Counted from the first letter of the stretch, positions 10,967 through 23,068 are shown. The stretch is DNA of 64,000 nucleotides from Henckelia pumila (GCF_033568475.1 NC_133123.1:160781753-160845752), one strand, 5' to 3'. Translations and numbers: made by a program. The notes: generated from the letters alone by a model not told the origin.

Positions 10967-11528
10967 CAACGGTTTTTTACAAATCGTTTCAAACTTAATA
11001 GATTATTTAAATGTTTAATTATTGTGAAGGTTTTTTATATACCGTCGCAAAAAGTTTCTACAGTTATAAAAGAAACGTAGCAAAATGCAACGGTTTTTCT
11101 AAACCCGAAGATTTTTATGTAACCGTCGTAATGATATTGCAATGGTTATTTAAAAACCGTTTCAAAATAATATATAATATATATGCATAAATTGCGACGG
11201 TTTTTATTTAAACCATCGCAATATGCGACGCTTTTAAAAAAATCATTTCACATTTAGTAGATTATTTCAATGTTTAATTATTGCAACGGTTTTTAATAAA
11301 CCGTCGCAAAAAGTTGCAATGGTTATTAAAAAACCGTAGCAAAATGCAACGGTTTATAAAAAAACCGTAACCAATTGCGACAGTTATATAAAACCGTCGT
11401 AAATATATTGCAATGGTTATTTAAAAATCGTTGCAAAAGAATACATATCATATATATACGCATAAATTGCGACGGTTTTGATTTAAACCGTTGCAATTTG
11501 CTGTATTTTATTATTTATATATAATATA
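10967..11528 (+). mobile_element. CACTA subterminal repeat region (3' part lost)
   Basis: Many alternating direct and inverted copies of a motif close to tgcgacggtttttat and aaaccgtcgcaa, for example near 11190-11225, 11280-11310 and 11465-11495. These are typical transposase-binding repeats of CACTA ends. No second cactaca terminus or transposase was found, so only the 5' end survives. Confidence 0.75.
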
Positions 11529-11533
11529 TATAC

Positions 11534-14500
11534 TGAAACGACCCTACTTCTACTTTAAATTAAAATAAATAAAATACGAATTTTCAAAAAAATCAAAATA
11601 TTAAAAAATTTATTTAAAAAAAAATTTCGGCATGACCTCTCTGTTTATATTACAACCAACATGTCTCAGATAGCAACCAAAATAAAATAAAAAAAATAAA
11701 CGACTGAAGACACAAGTAACTAGACCGAGACAAGAATGAGACCCAAGAAAGAGGTTCGACATATCAAATATCCACAATATTAGAAATCTAATGTTTACAT
11801 GCCCAAAAACAATTCTATCAAAACATTACATATGCATTTGTCAAATAAGCAAAATAAATGCTTTTTAACATAAAAATTCGAGTAACTATGCGGAAGACGA
11901 GCATAGGTCGGAGGGATGTGTCGTGCCCGCATCGCAGTCCACTCGATAGTCTTGCCCCTCGATCTCAATGAAATACACCTCACCTGTAAACAATAAGTGT
12001 AGTGAGTCTAAAAGACTCAGCAAGAATATGTGGGGGATAACGAGTACTACATAAATACAAGCACAGACAAATTAAAAATAACTTGATAATAAAATACTTT
12101 GAGCCCTTAATTTGAATAAATGATCTCTAAAGAAAAGAAGTGAACATAAATGAAACATATGCATGGCTAAGTCGAATATAATCACCGTAACTGAATAAAC
12201 TGTACTGAAACATATTCATAAATATTTGAACTTAGATCCATGGATTGTGACTCTGTGATTTCGATCATGATCATGGCTGCAGTGGACTATGCCGCAAGGA
12301 GGTCAGATATTTCCCAAGCCATCTTGCCCATACTTGGTAAGGGAGGCCAAGTTTTCTCTCAACCCCACACATACACGTAAATAATTGGTAAGGTAGGCCA
12401 AAACGTCTCTTAGCCCCACACATACACGTCAGGTACGTCAGGTGGTAAGGTAGGCCAGAACGTCTCTCAACCCCACACATACACGTCAATAAATATAGTC
12501 ACAATCATCTCACTTCGTTCGTAAAAGTTATTTTCTTTCATACTTGAACATGGGACTTAGCATGCATATGTAAATATGACGTACATGTAAATATTAATCG
12601 ATAATCATGCATATGACTCACACATGGATGATCGAGATGGTGATTTAGGAGACAACCAAAGGATGGGAAACTAAACCATAATTTAGCGCTTAAGACAATT
12701 CGAGCGGTTCTCCCGTAAAATCTATAACTCACTCAAATCTTATTCAAAAAGAGTTCCGATTGAAACCACGACTCCGTGACACTTAGTACTAAATAATAAA
12801 ATCATCCTCAGAGTATTATTCATATCCAATCATTTTATAAAAATTCATTTCCGGACAGCAAGTCTATGACTTCAAAATTCTGCACCTATTCATTCAAAAA
12901 TCTAAAACTCAACCAAAACTTATCCGAATTGATTCCCGCTTGAACCCACATAATCCCGACATCTAAGAGAAGTTCCAGACCCGAGCCCATAACAAAATTC
13001 CACCTTAAACCCTGCCTTAGTTATACAATTCCAGACAGCAACCTTAGACCGTATGAAAATTCTGTACCTCATTAAACAAAAGCCTAGAACTTAAGGAAAA
13101 ACTCAAACGATTAGAATTCCGCTTGAAACGCCAATTCCCAAACATCCTATACTACGACCAGGCCCGAGGCCCTCACTAAAACATGAGTCCAACCCTGTTT
13201 TAAACATCCATTTCTGGGCAGCTACAACACAACCGAAATTCTGCTCATACTAATTCTATCTCACCTTCTTTCCAAGACCTTTAACCATGGATTCCCATGA
13301 TCCAGACTTATAAACCATGACCATGACCACTTCTTAGACTCACTCACAACACTAAAACCGCCCCCTCAAACCTGCCTAAACTCAGCCCGATGGCAACCCC
13401 CAGCCAACCTCAAAACTAAGCCAAACCATACCCAAACTCGATGTGCCTCAATGCCAATCCTACAAGCTAACTTCTCCCAAACCAAATACTACCATGTGAA
13501 CTACATTTAGTTCCTAAATCACCAACCAAGCATCACCAACAACACAATCCGATCGAACCAAGCATTCACATGATAAGCAAGTTTCTAAAAATTTTGAAAT
13601 AATAAGGGCATCAATGCCAACTTCATTTCAACTCAAAACCATTCAAATCTTCATCATGTATTTATAATATCACATTTTCCTTAAGCATATAAGAATGCAA
13701 AACTCACGACAGAAAATGGGGAAGGATCGAACAGGGCACTACTTGCTATATTTTTCTTTTTTTTCTTTTTTTTCGAAAATATTGAAATGCAACTATAGAC
13801 CAAGCACAGTACATAATAAATCTACGAGGTAAGAAAATGAATCCATATCCTTGCCTTAACTACAACCAATCGAAGAAAGCTGCTCGAGTGAGATGGCCGA
13901 TTCCATGGGCTGAAGTGGGCTGGACCGAGCCCAAAGGAAGGAAAAACGGCTCGCTCAGCCTGCTATGAAGGTGCTACGCCGGAGGGGAAAGAAATAGAAG
14001 AACTGCGGCGTCGAGCTTGGTGGTTGGAAATGAGCTAGAATGGAGCTGAAATCGAGCTCAATGGAGGAAGGTAATCTCGACCAGCTCGCTAAGGAGCTGC
14101 CTCACCAGAGAAAGAAGTTGCTGGCGGCGGCTTGAAGAAGAAGAAGGAGCCGATGTTTGCTTTGGAGAGAACAGGGGAATCGCGTATGTGTGTGAATTTG
14201 AGCGAGATGTGGTGTGTGTAATGAGGCGTGAGTTGTGTGTGAATTGGAGGCTAGGGTTAAGTCTTGGTTCAAGTGTAAAGTTGAGAGTGTATGTATTGTG
14301 TGAGTGCAAGGGGAAAAAGTGCTACACACTTTTAAGAGTTGCTAATCCAACTAGCAACTTAGGAATTAAAAATCAACACTTTAAATATTTTGAAGTCGCA
14401 GCGATAAATAAAATTTTTTTTAAACAATAAACAGGGCGATTAAAATAATTTAAGTAAACTAGACTAACGTTTAAAATCAAATTAAATAAATATACAAGCG

Positions 14501-14977
14501 GAATAAAAATCTTTGAAATAATTTGGACAATTAAAAAAGATTTAAATAAATAAGCTAGACATTTAAAATAATTTAAAATAATTAAAATTAACTAACCTCT
14601 AAACTTAGACTATTTAAAATAAATAAGTTGAACACTCAAAAATATTTAAACAAATAAGCTAAGCAGTTAAAATCATTTAAAAGAATAAACTAAACAATTA
14701 AAAATTAAAATCATTTAAATATGCGAGCTTGAATCTTTAAAATATTTAAATCAAGTTAAATTGCACAATAAAATTATTTAAACAAATAAACTTAAACAGT
14801 TGAAAACATTAATTAAATAGTTAGTAAAATAAAATCATTTGAACAAATAATAAAATATTTTATTAGCACATAATTTAAATAAGAAATTTAAATCAGATAA
14901 ACTTAAAAAAAATTAAAAACCTAATATTTATTAAATTTAATGCATGTGATTTAGTAGATTGGATTTTAGGCGTCACA
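11534..14977 (-). mobile_element. Large solo LTR (3.4 kb), probably Ty3/Gypsy, reverse orientation
   Basis: Starts tgaaacgaccctac, ends ggcgtcaca, and is bounded by the exact 5-bp duplication tatac at 11529-11533 and 14978-14982. The interior has no gag or pol domains; open frames on either strand are short and patternless. The hairpin gagtctaaaagactc near 12005, close to one end, resembles a stem often seen in Gypsy LTRs. Orientation and superfamily are inferred. Confidence 0.72.
12334..12487. repeat. Three tandem copies of a 44-58 bp unit inside the LTR
   Basis: Each unit runs ggtaagg-aggccaa...ctctcaaccccacacataca and starts near 12334, 12385 and 12443. The third is the shortest. Confidence 0.85.
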
Positions 14978-14982
14978 TATAC

Positions 14983-15275
14983 GCTAACTGTAAATTAGTT
15001 TTATTTTTTAAAGTGTACATACACTATTGTAGGAATTTATTTATGTGTATGTATATCTGTCCATTGTTAGCATATTATTATGGATGAGGGAGTTTTGATA
15101 TGCAGCCCACCAACTATGCCCAACTCTGTGCCCATCATGTACAAGTCAACTCACCTAGTTAGGATGAGTGAGTTAAATTGAGATTAGATAATATTTAAAT
15201 ATGTTTAGATAACATCATTTTTAGGAGTATTTTTAGGAATATGTATCAAAAAAATAAAAAGCATCATAATCATTA

Positions 15276-15326
<51 letters not shown>

Positions 15327-16710
15327 CTTCACTTATTTAAAAGAGATATTATTTTATTACTATATATTAACTAATGTATCTTCACGTAGTTCTTGTAAAA
15401 GTTTGTTATTAATCTATTAACTTGAAATAATTTGTTTCCCTCTTGTTTTGTCCTAAACCACCAATTCACCGAATATTGCTTAATTTTAATTGGTAAGATA
15501 AAAAGAATGAGATCAACTTTGATCCAAAACATTCAAAAAGGTGTAGTATGTACTTCTTAAGATTTGTTTCCAACTCAAAATTTCACATCATAAAAAATAA
15601 ATCAAATTAGCTTCTTACAATGTAAGTATCGGGTTTTTTTTTAATAAAATATTATAAAAATAATTTTTTTTAACAAACTATAAAAATGTGGCACTTTAAA
15701 AATCTATAATAAACCACTCTAAAAAAAAAATCTATAATAAACCGAGGTCCAAGGAATTGAAGCTCGGATTTATTTTTTTAAAAAAAATTTAAATTATTAA
15801 AATTATGGCCAAAATTTGACCTTAAAAAATAGAATTATGGATTTTTTATTTAAAAATTGTGATAATATATTTTTTATTTGTTTTACTTTTGTATTTCAGA
15901 TGATCATATCAATATATAATAGTAAATGATAATATACTTTAAATAAAAAAAAGATATTTATATTTCATAATTTTTTCAATATCCTCTCTTTCTTAATTTC
16001 ACCATAAAAACAAACGCTTTCATAGTATAGTTTAAACTTTAAAGGGATATAGCTGTTTATTTTAAATTTTATGCAATAATCACAATTATTTATTTGTTTG
16101 GTACGTAGAAAATCATTTCACTATTGGATATATATCTTTAAAAATGAATATTTATTTGATATTAGAAATTAAATTGCTATAAAAAATAATTTCATATAAA
16201 CTCAAATTGAAAAACAAATACTTACAATAATGACACTGATTTTAAAAATTTATGAGGAAAAAAAATTCATCCGATTAAGAGAATCGTTTACCAATAAAAA
16301 AATTCGTTGCTTAATAAATTTATATTTTTATTTATTTTGAAATACTTTATATAAAAAAATGAGAATATATAGAAATTATTAAAAAATAAATATTAAAACA
16401 TGCAAATAATTAAAATAATATCTCGACATATTGGAAAATTGTGTTCAAAAAACCCCTAACAAAATTGTTTTTATTTTTTAGAAAATACTTATTAGAAAAA
16501 ATTTCCAACTTAAAACATATTGTATTACAATATTATGGGTGCAAATTTTTTGAACAAAACATTGGGTCCAGAAGATGTCGGACCCAAATTTTGTTGAGAT
16601 AAGAACGAAATGCAATTCGAGTGGGAATTGATATTTTAGTATAAAAAGTAATAATTTAATATTTGCTGATTATTCGTCTCAAACGGATGAGAGAAAGTGC
16701 TAAAGATGCA
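14983..16710. other. AT-rich DNA with a (TA)n run, no gene
   Basis: Contains an uninterrupted TA microsatellite at about 15279-15321 and long A- and T-rich stretches. No protein or RNA gene could be supported. Confidence 0.6.
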
Positions 16711-17274
16711 AGAGAACATAGACTCTCCCGAAAAAAGGTATGTAAAATCAATTTCTTTCTATATAAAAAAAATTGACGTAGGGAAAAAGATCAAAAGGAT
16801 AAAAGCAGTCACTACAAACAAATTTTCTATATTAATTGCTTACTGCAAAATTAATTTCTTTTATATAAAAAAATTGACGTTGGGGGAAAGATAAAAAAGA
16901 CAAAAACAGCCACCCCAAACAAATCTCCTACATTAATTGCTCACTGCAAAATGAATTCCTTGTATATAAAAGAAATTGACGTATGAGAAAAGATCAAAAG
17001 GACAAAAGCAGTCACCCCAAACAAATTCCCTACATTAATTGCTCACTGCAAAATTAATTTATCGTATATAAAAGAAATTGATGTTGGGGGAAAGATCAAA
17101 AGGACAAAAACAGCCACCCCAAACAAATCCCATACATTAATTGCTAACTGCAAAATGAATTCCTTGTATATAAAAAAATTGATATAGGGGAAAAGATAAA
17201 AAAAACAAAACAAAAGCAGCCACCCTAAACAAATCTCCTACATTAATTGCTAACTGCAAAATGAATTTCTAGTT
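16711..17274 (+). repeat. Minisatellite array 0 (about 5-6 units)
   Basis: First array, not preceded by a gene copy but by the leader phrase gaacatagactctccc. Its units vary (gatatagggg, gacgtatgag), and it ends aatgaatttctagttcag. Confidence 0.85.
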
Positions 17275-17530
17275 CAGTTTATTTGTTAATGCTTAATTTT
17301 GATTCAAATTAAAATCGAAGTTTATGAAATGTCACAATATTTCATTAAACTTGATGACAACCTTATTTATTGATTGTGACATTCTTAAATACATGTAGTA
17401 CTATGTTGTATAATTTGCAGTGAGCAGTTAATGTAGGGTATTTGTATGGGGTGGCTGTTTTTGGTCTTTGATAAAGTTTGACAGCTTTATTTTTTGATTG
17501 TGACATGCTTCGTCCACAAATGAGATATAT
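17275..17530 (+). repeat. Module spacer with inverted minisatellite unit and leader
   Basis: Representative of the spacers between modules. The tail gtttatttgttaatgct is followed by two related stretches around cttatttattgattgtgac and tttattttttgattgtgac. Between them lies tttgcagtgagcagttaatg... near 17417-17475, the reverse complement of part of the 102-bp unit. Equivalent inverted pieces lie near 19317, 20951, 23215, 24458, 26165, 28927, 30520 and 32143. Confidence 0.85.
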
Positions 17531-18200
17531 ATGGGGGGACTAGAGCTCGAACATAGACTCTCCCAACTTCTCTGTATTCACCATCCTCTATTTCACGTTG
17601 CTTCTTATCCATTGCTTCATTTCATCATGCAGAACAGAGACCAATTACAATATGAATTTTTGAGTGAATTCATTAAACTTCGATTCACGGTAGCTCGAAT
17701 GAATTTTTGTCTTTCGGAATATCTATTCGAAACAAGAAACCAATGGGGCTATGGTTCTTGTACGTTCGTTGGTTGTGTCACTGTCGTAGAGATGCTCTAT
17801 CGCATGTTCAATAAGGAGGTTGATGGTTGGATAAACCGTTTTATTTCGATGTTCAGGATGTGTATGATAATCTTTTTAAACTACCTAACAATGAAGACAA
17901 TAATCATCTTCTTGATGTGAAGGGCGAAAATGGATTTCAAGTAGGTACCGTATTGGATTTTGAAGTCGAATATGGATTCCTACCTAGCAGCAGATGTTCG
18001 GCTCCTCTCGAGAGGATTCTTTTATCGGAGTTCAACAATTAGTAAAAATATCAACTATAAACTTTATTATTTGGCACGCACCTAACACATTTTTTCAATT
18101 TGTAGCTAACAAGAAGATACAAAATTGGTTCGTACGACAGCATATCACGAAAGCAAACATTCAAAACGGCTGGAATCTATCCTATAGTTGCAAAGATTAA
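17531..18200 (+). pseudogene. Papain-like fragment, copy 1 (frameshifted)
   Basis: Exon 1 reads from an in-frame upstream ATG (17531) or the module ATG (17627). It includes NQWGYGSCTFVGC, where Gln, five residues and Cys match the spacing of the papain oxyanion Gln and catalytic Cys. A one-base loss near 17828 (gttggataaa for gctgggataaa) shifts the frame; the correct frame continues from about 17827 to 18042 with GFQVGTVLDFEVEYGF. The intron-like stretch is 18042-18105. Exon 2 runs on to about 18200, where the minisatellite starts. Confidence 0.6.
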
Positions 18201-18204
18201 AAGG

Positions 18205-19171
18205 ACAAAAGCAGCCAAGGACAAAAGCAGTCACCCCAAACAAATCCTTTACATTAATTGCTCGCTTCAAAATGAATTCCTTGTATATAAAAGAAATTGA
18301 CGTAGTGAAAAGATCAAAAGAACAAAAGCAGTCATCGCAAACAAATTCCCTACATTAATTGCTCACTTTAAAATGAATTCCTTGTATATAAAAGAAATTA
18401 ACGTTGAAGAAAAGATCAAAAGGACAAAAGCTGTCACTCCAAACAAGTCTCCTACATTAATTGCTCACTGCAAAATAAATTTCTTGTATATAACAGAAAT
18501 TGAAGTAGGGGAAAAAATCAAAAGAAGAAAAGCAGCTACCCCAAACAAATCCTCTACATTAATTGCTCACTGCAAAATGAATTCCTTGTATATAAAAGAA
18601 ATTAACGTTAGGCAAAAGATCAAAAGAACAAAATCAATCACCCCTAGGGGTGTAAACGAGCCGAGCTACTCGTGAGCAACTCGCGAGTAGCTCGGTCAAA
18701 GCTCGATCGAGCTCGATTTGACCGAGCTCGAGCTCGAGCTACTCACAATCGAGCTCGAGTCAAGCTTTGAAACTATGTGATCGAGTAGCTCGCGAGCTAC
18801 TCGATAAGCCACATATATATATTAAAAAATAATATAAATATATATATATAAAAATATAATATATATAATATAATATTATATTTATATATTAATTTATTTA
18901 TTATATTTATATATTTATTTATTTTATAATATATATAATATAATATAATATTATATTTATTTATTAATATATTAATATATTTTAATTTATATATATATAA
19001 TATAAAAGCTAAAGCTCGAGCTCGAGTACTCGAACTACAACCGAGCTCGAGCTCATATTTTACTACTCGATCGAGCTCGAGTAGTGTGCTACTCGAGCTC
19101 GGATCGACTCGATAACACCCCTAGTCACCTCAAACAAATTCCCTACATTAATTGTTCACTGCAAAATGAAT
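18205..19171 (+). repeat. Minisatellite array 1, interrupted by an hAT MITE
   Basis: About six units. The fifth is split at the cacccc / cacctc target by the element at 18645-19123. The frame 18373-18675 runs through three units before entering the transposon. Confidence 0.85.
18645..19123. mobile_element. hAT-type MITE with GAGCTCGAG-rich arms
   Basis: 479 bp with ends taggggtgt and acaccccta, flanked by an 8-bp imperfect target duplication (atcacccc at 18637-18644, gtcacctc at 19124-19131). The arms consist of ctcgagctcgagct-like words, and the centre (18830-19000) is almost pure A/T. No coding sequence. Confidence 0.85.
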
Positions 19172-19433
19172 TCCTAGTTCAAATTATTTTTTAATGTTTC
19201 ATCCTGATTCAAATTAAACTGAGTTGATGGAATGTCACAATATTCCATTAAACTTGATGACAACCTTATTTCTTGATTGTGACATTCATAAATAAATGTA
19301 GTACTACGTTGTACAATTTGAAAAGAGCAAATAATGTAGGGTATTTGTTTGAGGTGACTGATTTTGGTCTTTGATAAAGTTTGACAACCTTATTTCTTGA
19401 TTGTGACATGTTTCGTCCATAAATGAGATATAT

Positions 19434-19452
19434 GGGGGGGGGGGGGGGGGGG
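19434..19452. repeat. Run of 19 G in the leader of copy 2
   Basis: Other modules have four to seven G at this place (atatatgggggg). Replication slippage or an assembly artefact would explain the expansion. Confidence 0.9.
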
Positions 19453-19540
19453 ACTAGAGCTCGAGTATAGACTCTCTCCTCCTCTTTGTCTTCACCATCC
19501 TCTATTCCACGTCGCTTCTTATTCATCGCTCCATTTCATC

Positions 19541-20115
19541 ATGCAGAACAGAGACCAATTACAATATGAATTTGTGAGTGAATTCACTAAGCTTGGATTC
19601 ACGGTGGCTCGAATGAATTTTGGTCTTTCGAAATATCTATCTGAAACAAGAGACCAATGGGGCTATGGTTCTTGTACGTTCGTTGCCTGTATCACTGTCG
19701 TAGACATGCTCTATCGGATGTTCAATAAGGAGGTTGATGACCGGGATAAAAATTTTTATTTTGATGTTCAGAATGTGTATGATAATATTTTTAAACTACC
19801 TAACTATGAATACAATGCTCATCTGCTTGATGTGAAGGGCAAAAATAGATGTTAAGTAGGTACCGTATGTGATTTTGTAGTGGAATACAGATTCCTACCT
19901 AGCAGCAGATTTGTGGCTCCTCTTGAGAGGAATCTTTTATCGGAGTTCAACAATCAGGTAAAAATCTCAACAATGAACTTTATTATTTGGCACGCAACTA
20001 ATACATTTTTTTAATTCGTAGCCAACAAGAAGATACAAAATAGGTTTTTACGACAACATATCACGAAAGCAAACATTCAAAACGGCAGGAACCTATCCTA
20101 TAGTTGCAGAGATCA
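19541..20115 (+). pseudogene. Papain-like fragment, copy 2 (nonsense codon)
   Basis: Exon 1 19541-19957 with RDQWGYGSCTFVAC. An in-frame taa ends it at 19855, in the part that reads CQVG in other copies. Splice ends are both intact (cag|gtaaaa and cgtag), defining a 64-bp intron at 19958-20021. Exon 2 is 20022 to about 20115. This copy best shows the ancestral exon-intron structure. Confidence 0.6.
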
Positions 20116-20806
20116 AAAGGAAAAAAGTAGTCAAGGACAAAAGCAGTCACCCCAAACAAATCCACTACATTAATTGTTCACTTCAAAATGAATTCCTTGT
20201 ATATAAAAGAAATTGACGTAGGAAAAAATCAAAAGGACAAAACCAGCCACCCCAAACAAATTCCCTATATTAATTGCTCATTGCAAAATGAAATCCTTGT
20301 ATATAAAAGAAATTGACATTGGGGGAAAGATCAAAAAGACAAAAGCAGCCACTAAAACAAATCTCCTACATTAATTGCTCACTGCAAAATGAATTCATTG
20401 TATATAAAGGAAAATGACGTAGAGAAAGATCAAAAGGACAAAAGCAGTCATGCCAAAGAAATTCCCTACATTAATTGCTTACTAGAAAATAAATTCCTTG
20501 TGTATAAAAAAAATTGACGCCGGGGGAATGATCAAAAGGACAAAAGCAGCCACCCCAAACAAATCCTCTACATTAATTGCTCAATACAAAATGAATTCCT
20601 TATATATAAAAGAAATTGACGTATGAGAAAAAATCAAAAGGACAAAAGCAGCCTCCCCAAACAAATACTCTACATTAATTTCTCACTGCAAAATAAATTT
20701 CTTGTATATAAAAGAAATTGACGTTGGAGGAAAGATCAAAAGGACAAAAACAGTCACCCCAAACAAATTCCCTACATTAATTGCTCACTGCAAAATGAAT
20801 TCCTTG
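20116..20806 (+). repeat. Minisatellite array 2 (about 7 units)
   Basis: Begins with the partial duplication aaaagtagtcaaggacaaaa and ends with gaattccttgttcagtttat. Most units here carry small indels, so no frame crosses more than one or two of them. Confidence 0.85.
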
Positions 20807-21031
20807 TTCAGTTTATTTTTTAATGCTTCAGTTTGATTCAAATTAAAATCGGAGTTGATGGAATGTCACAATATTTCATTAAAATTGATGACAGCCTTAT
20901 TTCTTGATTGCGGAATTCTTAAATACATGTAGTACTACATTGTACAATTTGCAGTGAGCAGTTAATGTAGGATATTTGTATGGGGTGGCTGATTTTGGTC
21001 TTTGATAAATATTGATAGCTTTATTTCTTGA

Positions 21032-21735
21032 TTGTGGCTTGTTTCGTCAACAAATGAGATATATATGGTGGGACTAGAGTTCGAGCATAGACTTTCCCCT
21101 CCTCGCTTTCTTCACCATCCTGCATTTCACATTGCTTCTTATTCATCGCTCCATTTCATCATGCAGAACAGAGACCAATTACAATCTGAATTTGTGAGTG
21201 AATTCACTAAGCTTGGATTCGTGGTGGCTCGAATAAATTTTTGTATTTCGGAATATCTATCCGAAACAAGAGACCAATGGGTTATGGTTCTTGTACGTTC
21301 GTTGGATGTGTCATTGTCATAGAGATGCTATATCGGATGTTCAATAAGGAGGTTGATGGCTGGGATAAAATGTTTTATTTCAATGTTCAGGATGTGTATG
21401 ATAATCTTTTTAAATTACCTAATTATGAAGACAATGCTCATCTTCTTGATGTGAAGAGCGAAAATGGATGTCAAGTAGGTACCGTATTGGATTTTGAAGT
21501 CGAATATGGATTCCTACCTAGCTGCAGATGTTCGGCTCCTCTCGAGAGGAATCTTTTACCGGAGTTCAATAATCAGTAAATATCTCAACTATGAACTTTA
21601 TTATTTGGCACGCACCTAACAAATTTTTTCAATTTGTAGCTAACAAGAAGATACAAAATAGGTTTTTACGAAAGCATATCACGAAAACAAACATTCAAAA
21701 CGGCTGGAACCTATCCTATATATAGTTGCAAAGAT
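21032..21735 (+). pseudogene. Papain-like fragment, copy 3 (frameshifted)
   Basis: Module ATG at 21161. The loss of bases at caatgggttatgg (others caatggggctatgg) near 21280 splits exon 1 into frames 21032-21322 and 21241-21579. The second half keeps GCQVGTVLDFEVEYGF. The donor is reduced to cagtaaat and the acceptor is intact (tttgtag, 21633-21639). Confidence 0.58.
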
Positions 21736-21749
21736 CAAAAGGACAAAAA

Positions 21750-21995
21750 AAAAACCAAGGACAAAAGCAGGAACTCCAAACAAATCCCCTACATTAATTG
21801 ATTACTGCAAAATTAATTTTTTGTATATAAAAGAAATTGATGCATGAGAAAAGATCAAAAGGACAAAAAGCAGCCACCCCAAATAAATCCCTACATTAAT
21901 TGGTCATTGCAAAATTAATTCCTTGTATATAAAAGAAATTGACGTTGGGAAAAGATCAAAAAGAAAACGCAGCCACCCCAAATAAATCCCTACAT
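21750..21995 (+). repeat. Minisatellite array 3a (2-3 units)
   Basis: Short array. The last unit breaks off at ccctacattta, directly followed by intron sequence of another module, which points to recombination. Confidence 0.75.
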
Positions 21996-22130
21996 TTATT
22001 ATTTGACACGCACCTAACACATTTTTTCAATTCGTAGCCAACAAGAAGATACAAAATAGGTTATTACGACAACATATCACAAAAGCAAACATTCAAAATG
22101 GCTGAAACCTATCCTACAGTTGCAAAGATC
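21996..22130 (+). pseudogene. Isolated intron plus exon 2 of the papain-like module
   Basis: Starts inside the intron (ttattatttgacacgcacct), contains the acceptor cgtag and the exon 2 sequence up to gttgcaaagatcaaaagg, and has no exon 1. It is a recombination remnant. Confidence 0.7.
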
Positions 22131-22320
22131 AAAAGGACAAAAGCAGCCAAGTACAAAAGCATCTACCCCAATCAAATCCCCTACCTTAATGGCTAACTGA
22201 AAAATGAATTCCTTGTATATAAAAGAAATTTATGTAGGGGGAAAGATCAAAAAGACCAAAGCAGCCACCCCAAAAAAATCTCCTACTCAATTGCTAACTA
22301 CAAAATGAATTCCTTGTACA
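22131..22320 (+). repeat. Minisatellite array 3b (about 2 units)
   Basis: Ends abruptly at aatgaattccttgtaca, where exon 1 sequence of the next fragment begins in the middle. Confidence 0.75.
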
Positions 22321-22685
22321 ACGTTTTATTTCGATGTTCAGGATGTGTATGATAATCTTTTTAAACTACCAACTATGAAGACAATGCTCATCTGCTTGAT
22401 GTGAAGGGCAAAAATGGATGTCAAGTAGGTATCGTATTAGAATTTGAAGTCGAATATGGATTCCTACCTAGCAGCAGATGTTCGGCTCCTTTCGAGAGGA
22501 TTCTTTTATCGGAGTTCAACAATCAGTAAAAATATCAACTATAAACTTATTATTTGGCATGCACCTAACATATTTTTTCAATTCGTAGCCAACAAGAAGA
22601 TACAAAATAGATTCTTACGATAACATATCACGAAAACAAACATTCAAAACGGTTAGAACCTATCCTATAGTTGCAAAGATCAAAA
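22321..22685 (+). pseudogene. Papain-like fragment, copy 4 (5' truncated)
   Basis: Lacks the leader, the start codon and the Cys motif. It begins at cgttttatttcgatgttcag (FYFDVQ in other copies) and continues through CQVG, the intron and exon 2. The join to the preceding minisatellite unit is a deletion breakpoint. Confidence 0.6.
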
Positions 22686-23068
22686 GAACAAAAGCAGCCA
22701 AGGACAAAAGCAGCCACCCCAAACAAATCTCCTACATTAATTAATCACTACGAAATGAATTTCTTGTATATAAAAGAAATTGACGCATGAGAAAAGATCA
22801 AAAGGACAAAAGCAGCCACCCCAAAGAAATTTTCTATATTAATTGCTCACTGCAAAATGAATTTCTTGTATATAAAAAAAAATTGACTTAGGAGAAAAGA
22901 TCAAAAGAACAAAAGCAGTCACCCCAAACAATACATTAATTGCTCACTGCAAAATGAATTCCTTGTATATAAAAGAAATTGACGTTGGAGGAAAGATCAA
23001 AAGGACAAAAACAGTCATCCCAAACAAATTCCCTACAATAATTGCTCACTACAAAATGAATTCCTACT
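22686..23068 (+). repeat. Minisatellite array 4 (about 4 units)
   Basis: One unit is shortened at ccccaaacaatacattaatt. The array ends aatgaattcctactttagtt, where the usual tag stop is altered. Confidence 0.8.

Noticed and set aside
17531-17626. Upstream ATG in the module leader as the real start of the protease-like frame
   Set aside because: The leader is open in some copies, but its start and frame are lost or altered in others; the module ATG at 17627 is kept in every copy that has a 5' end. The true start is unresolved.
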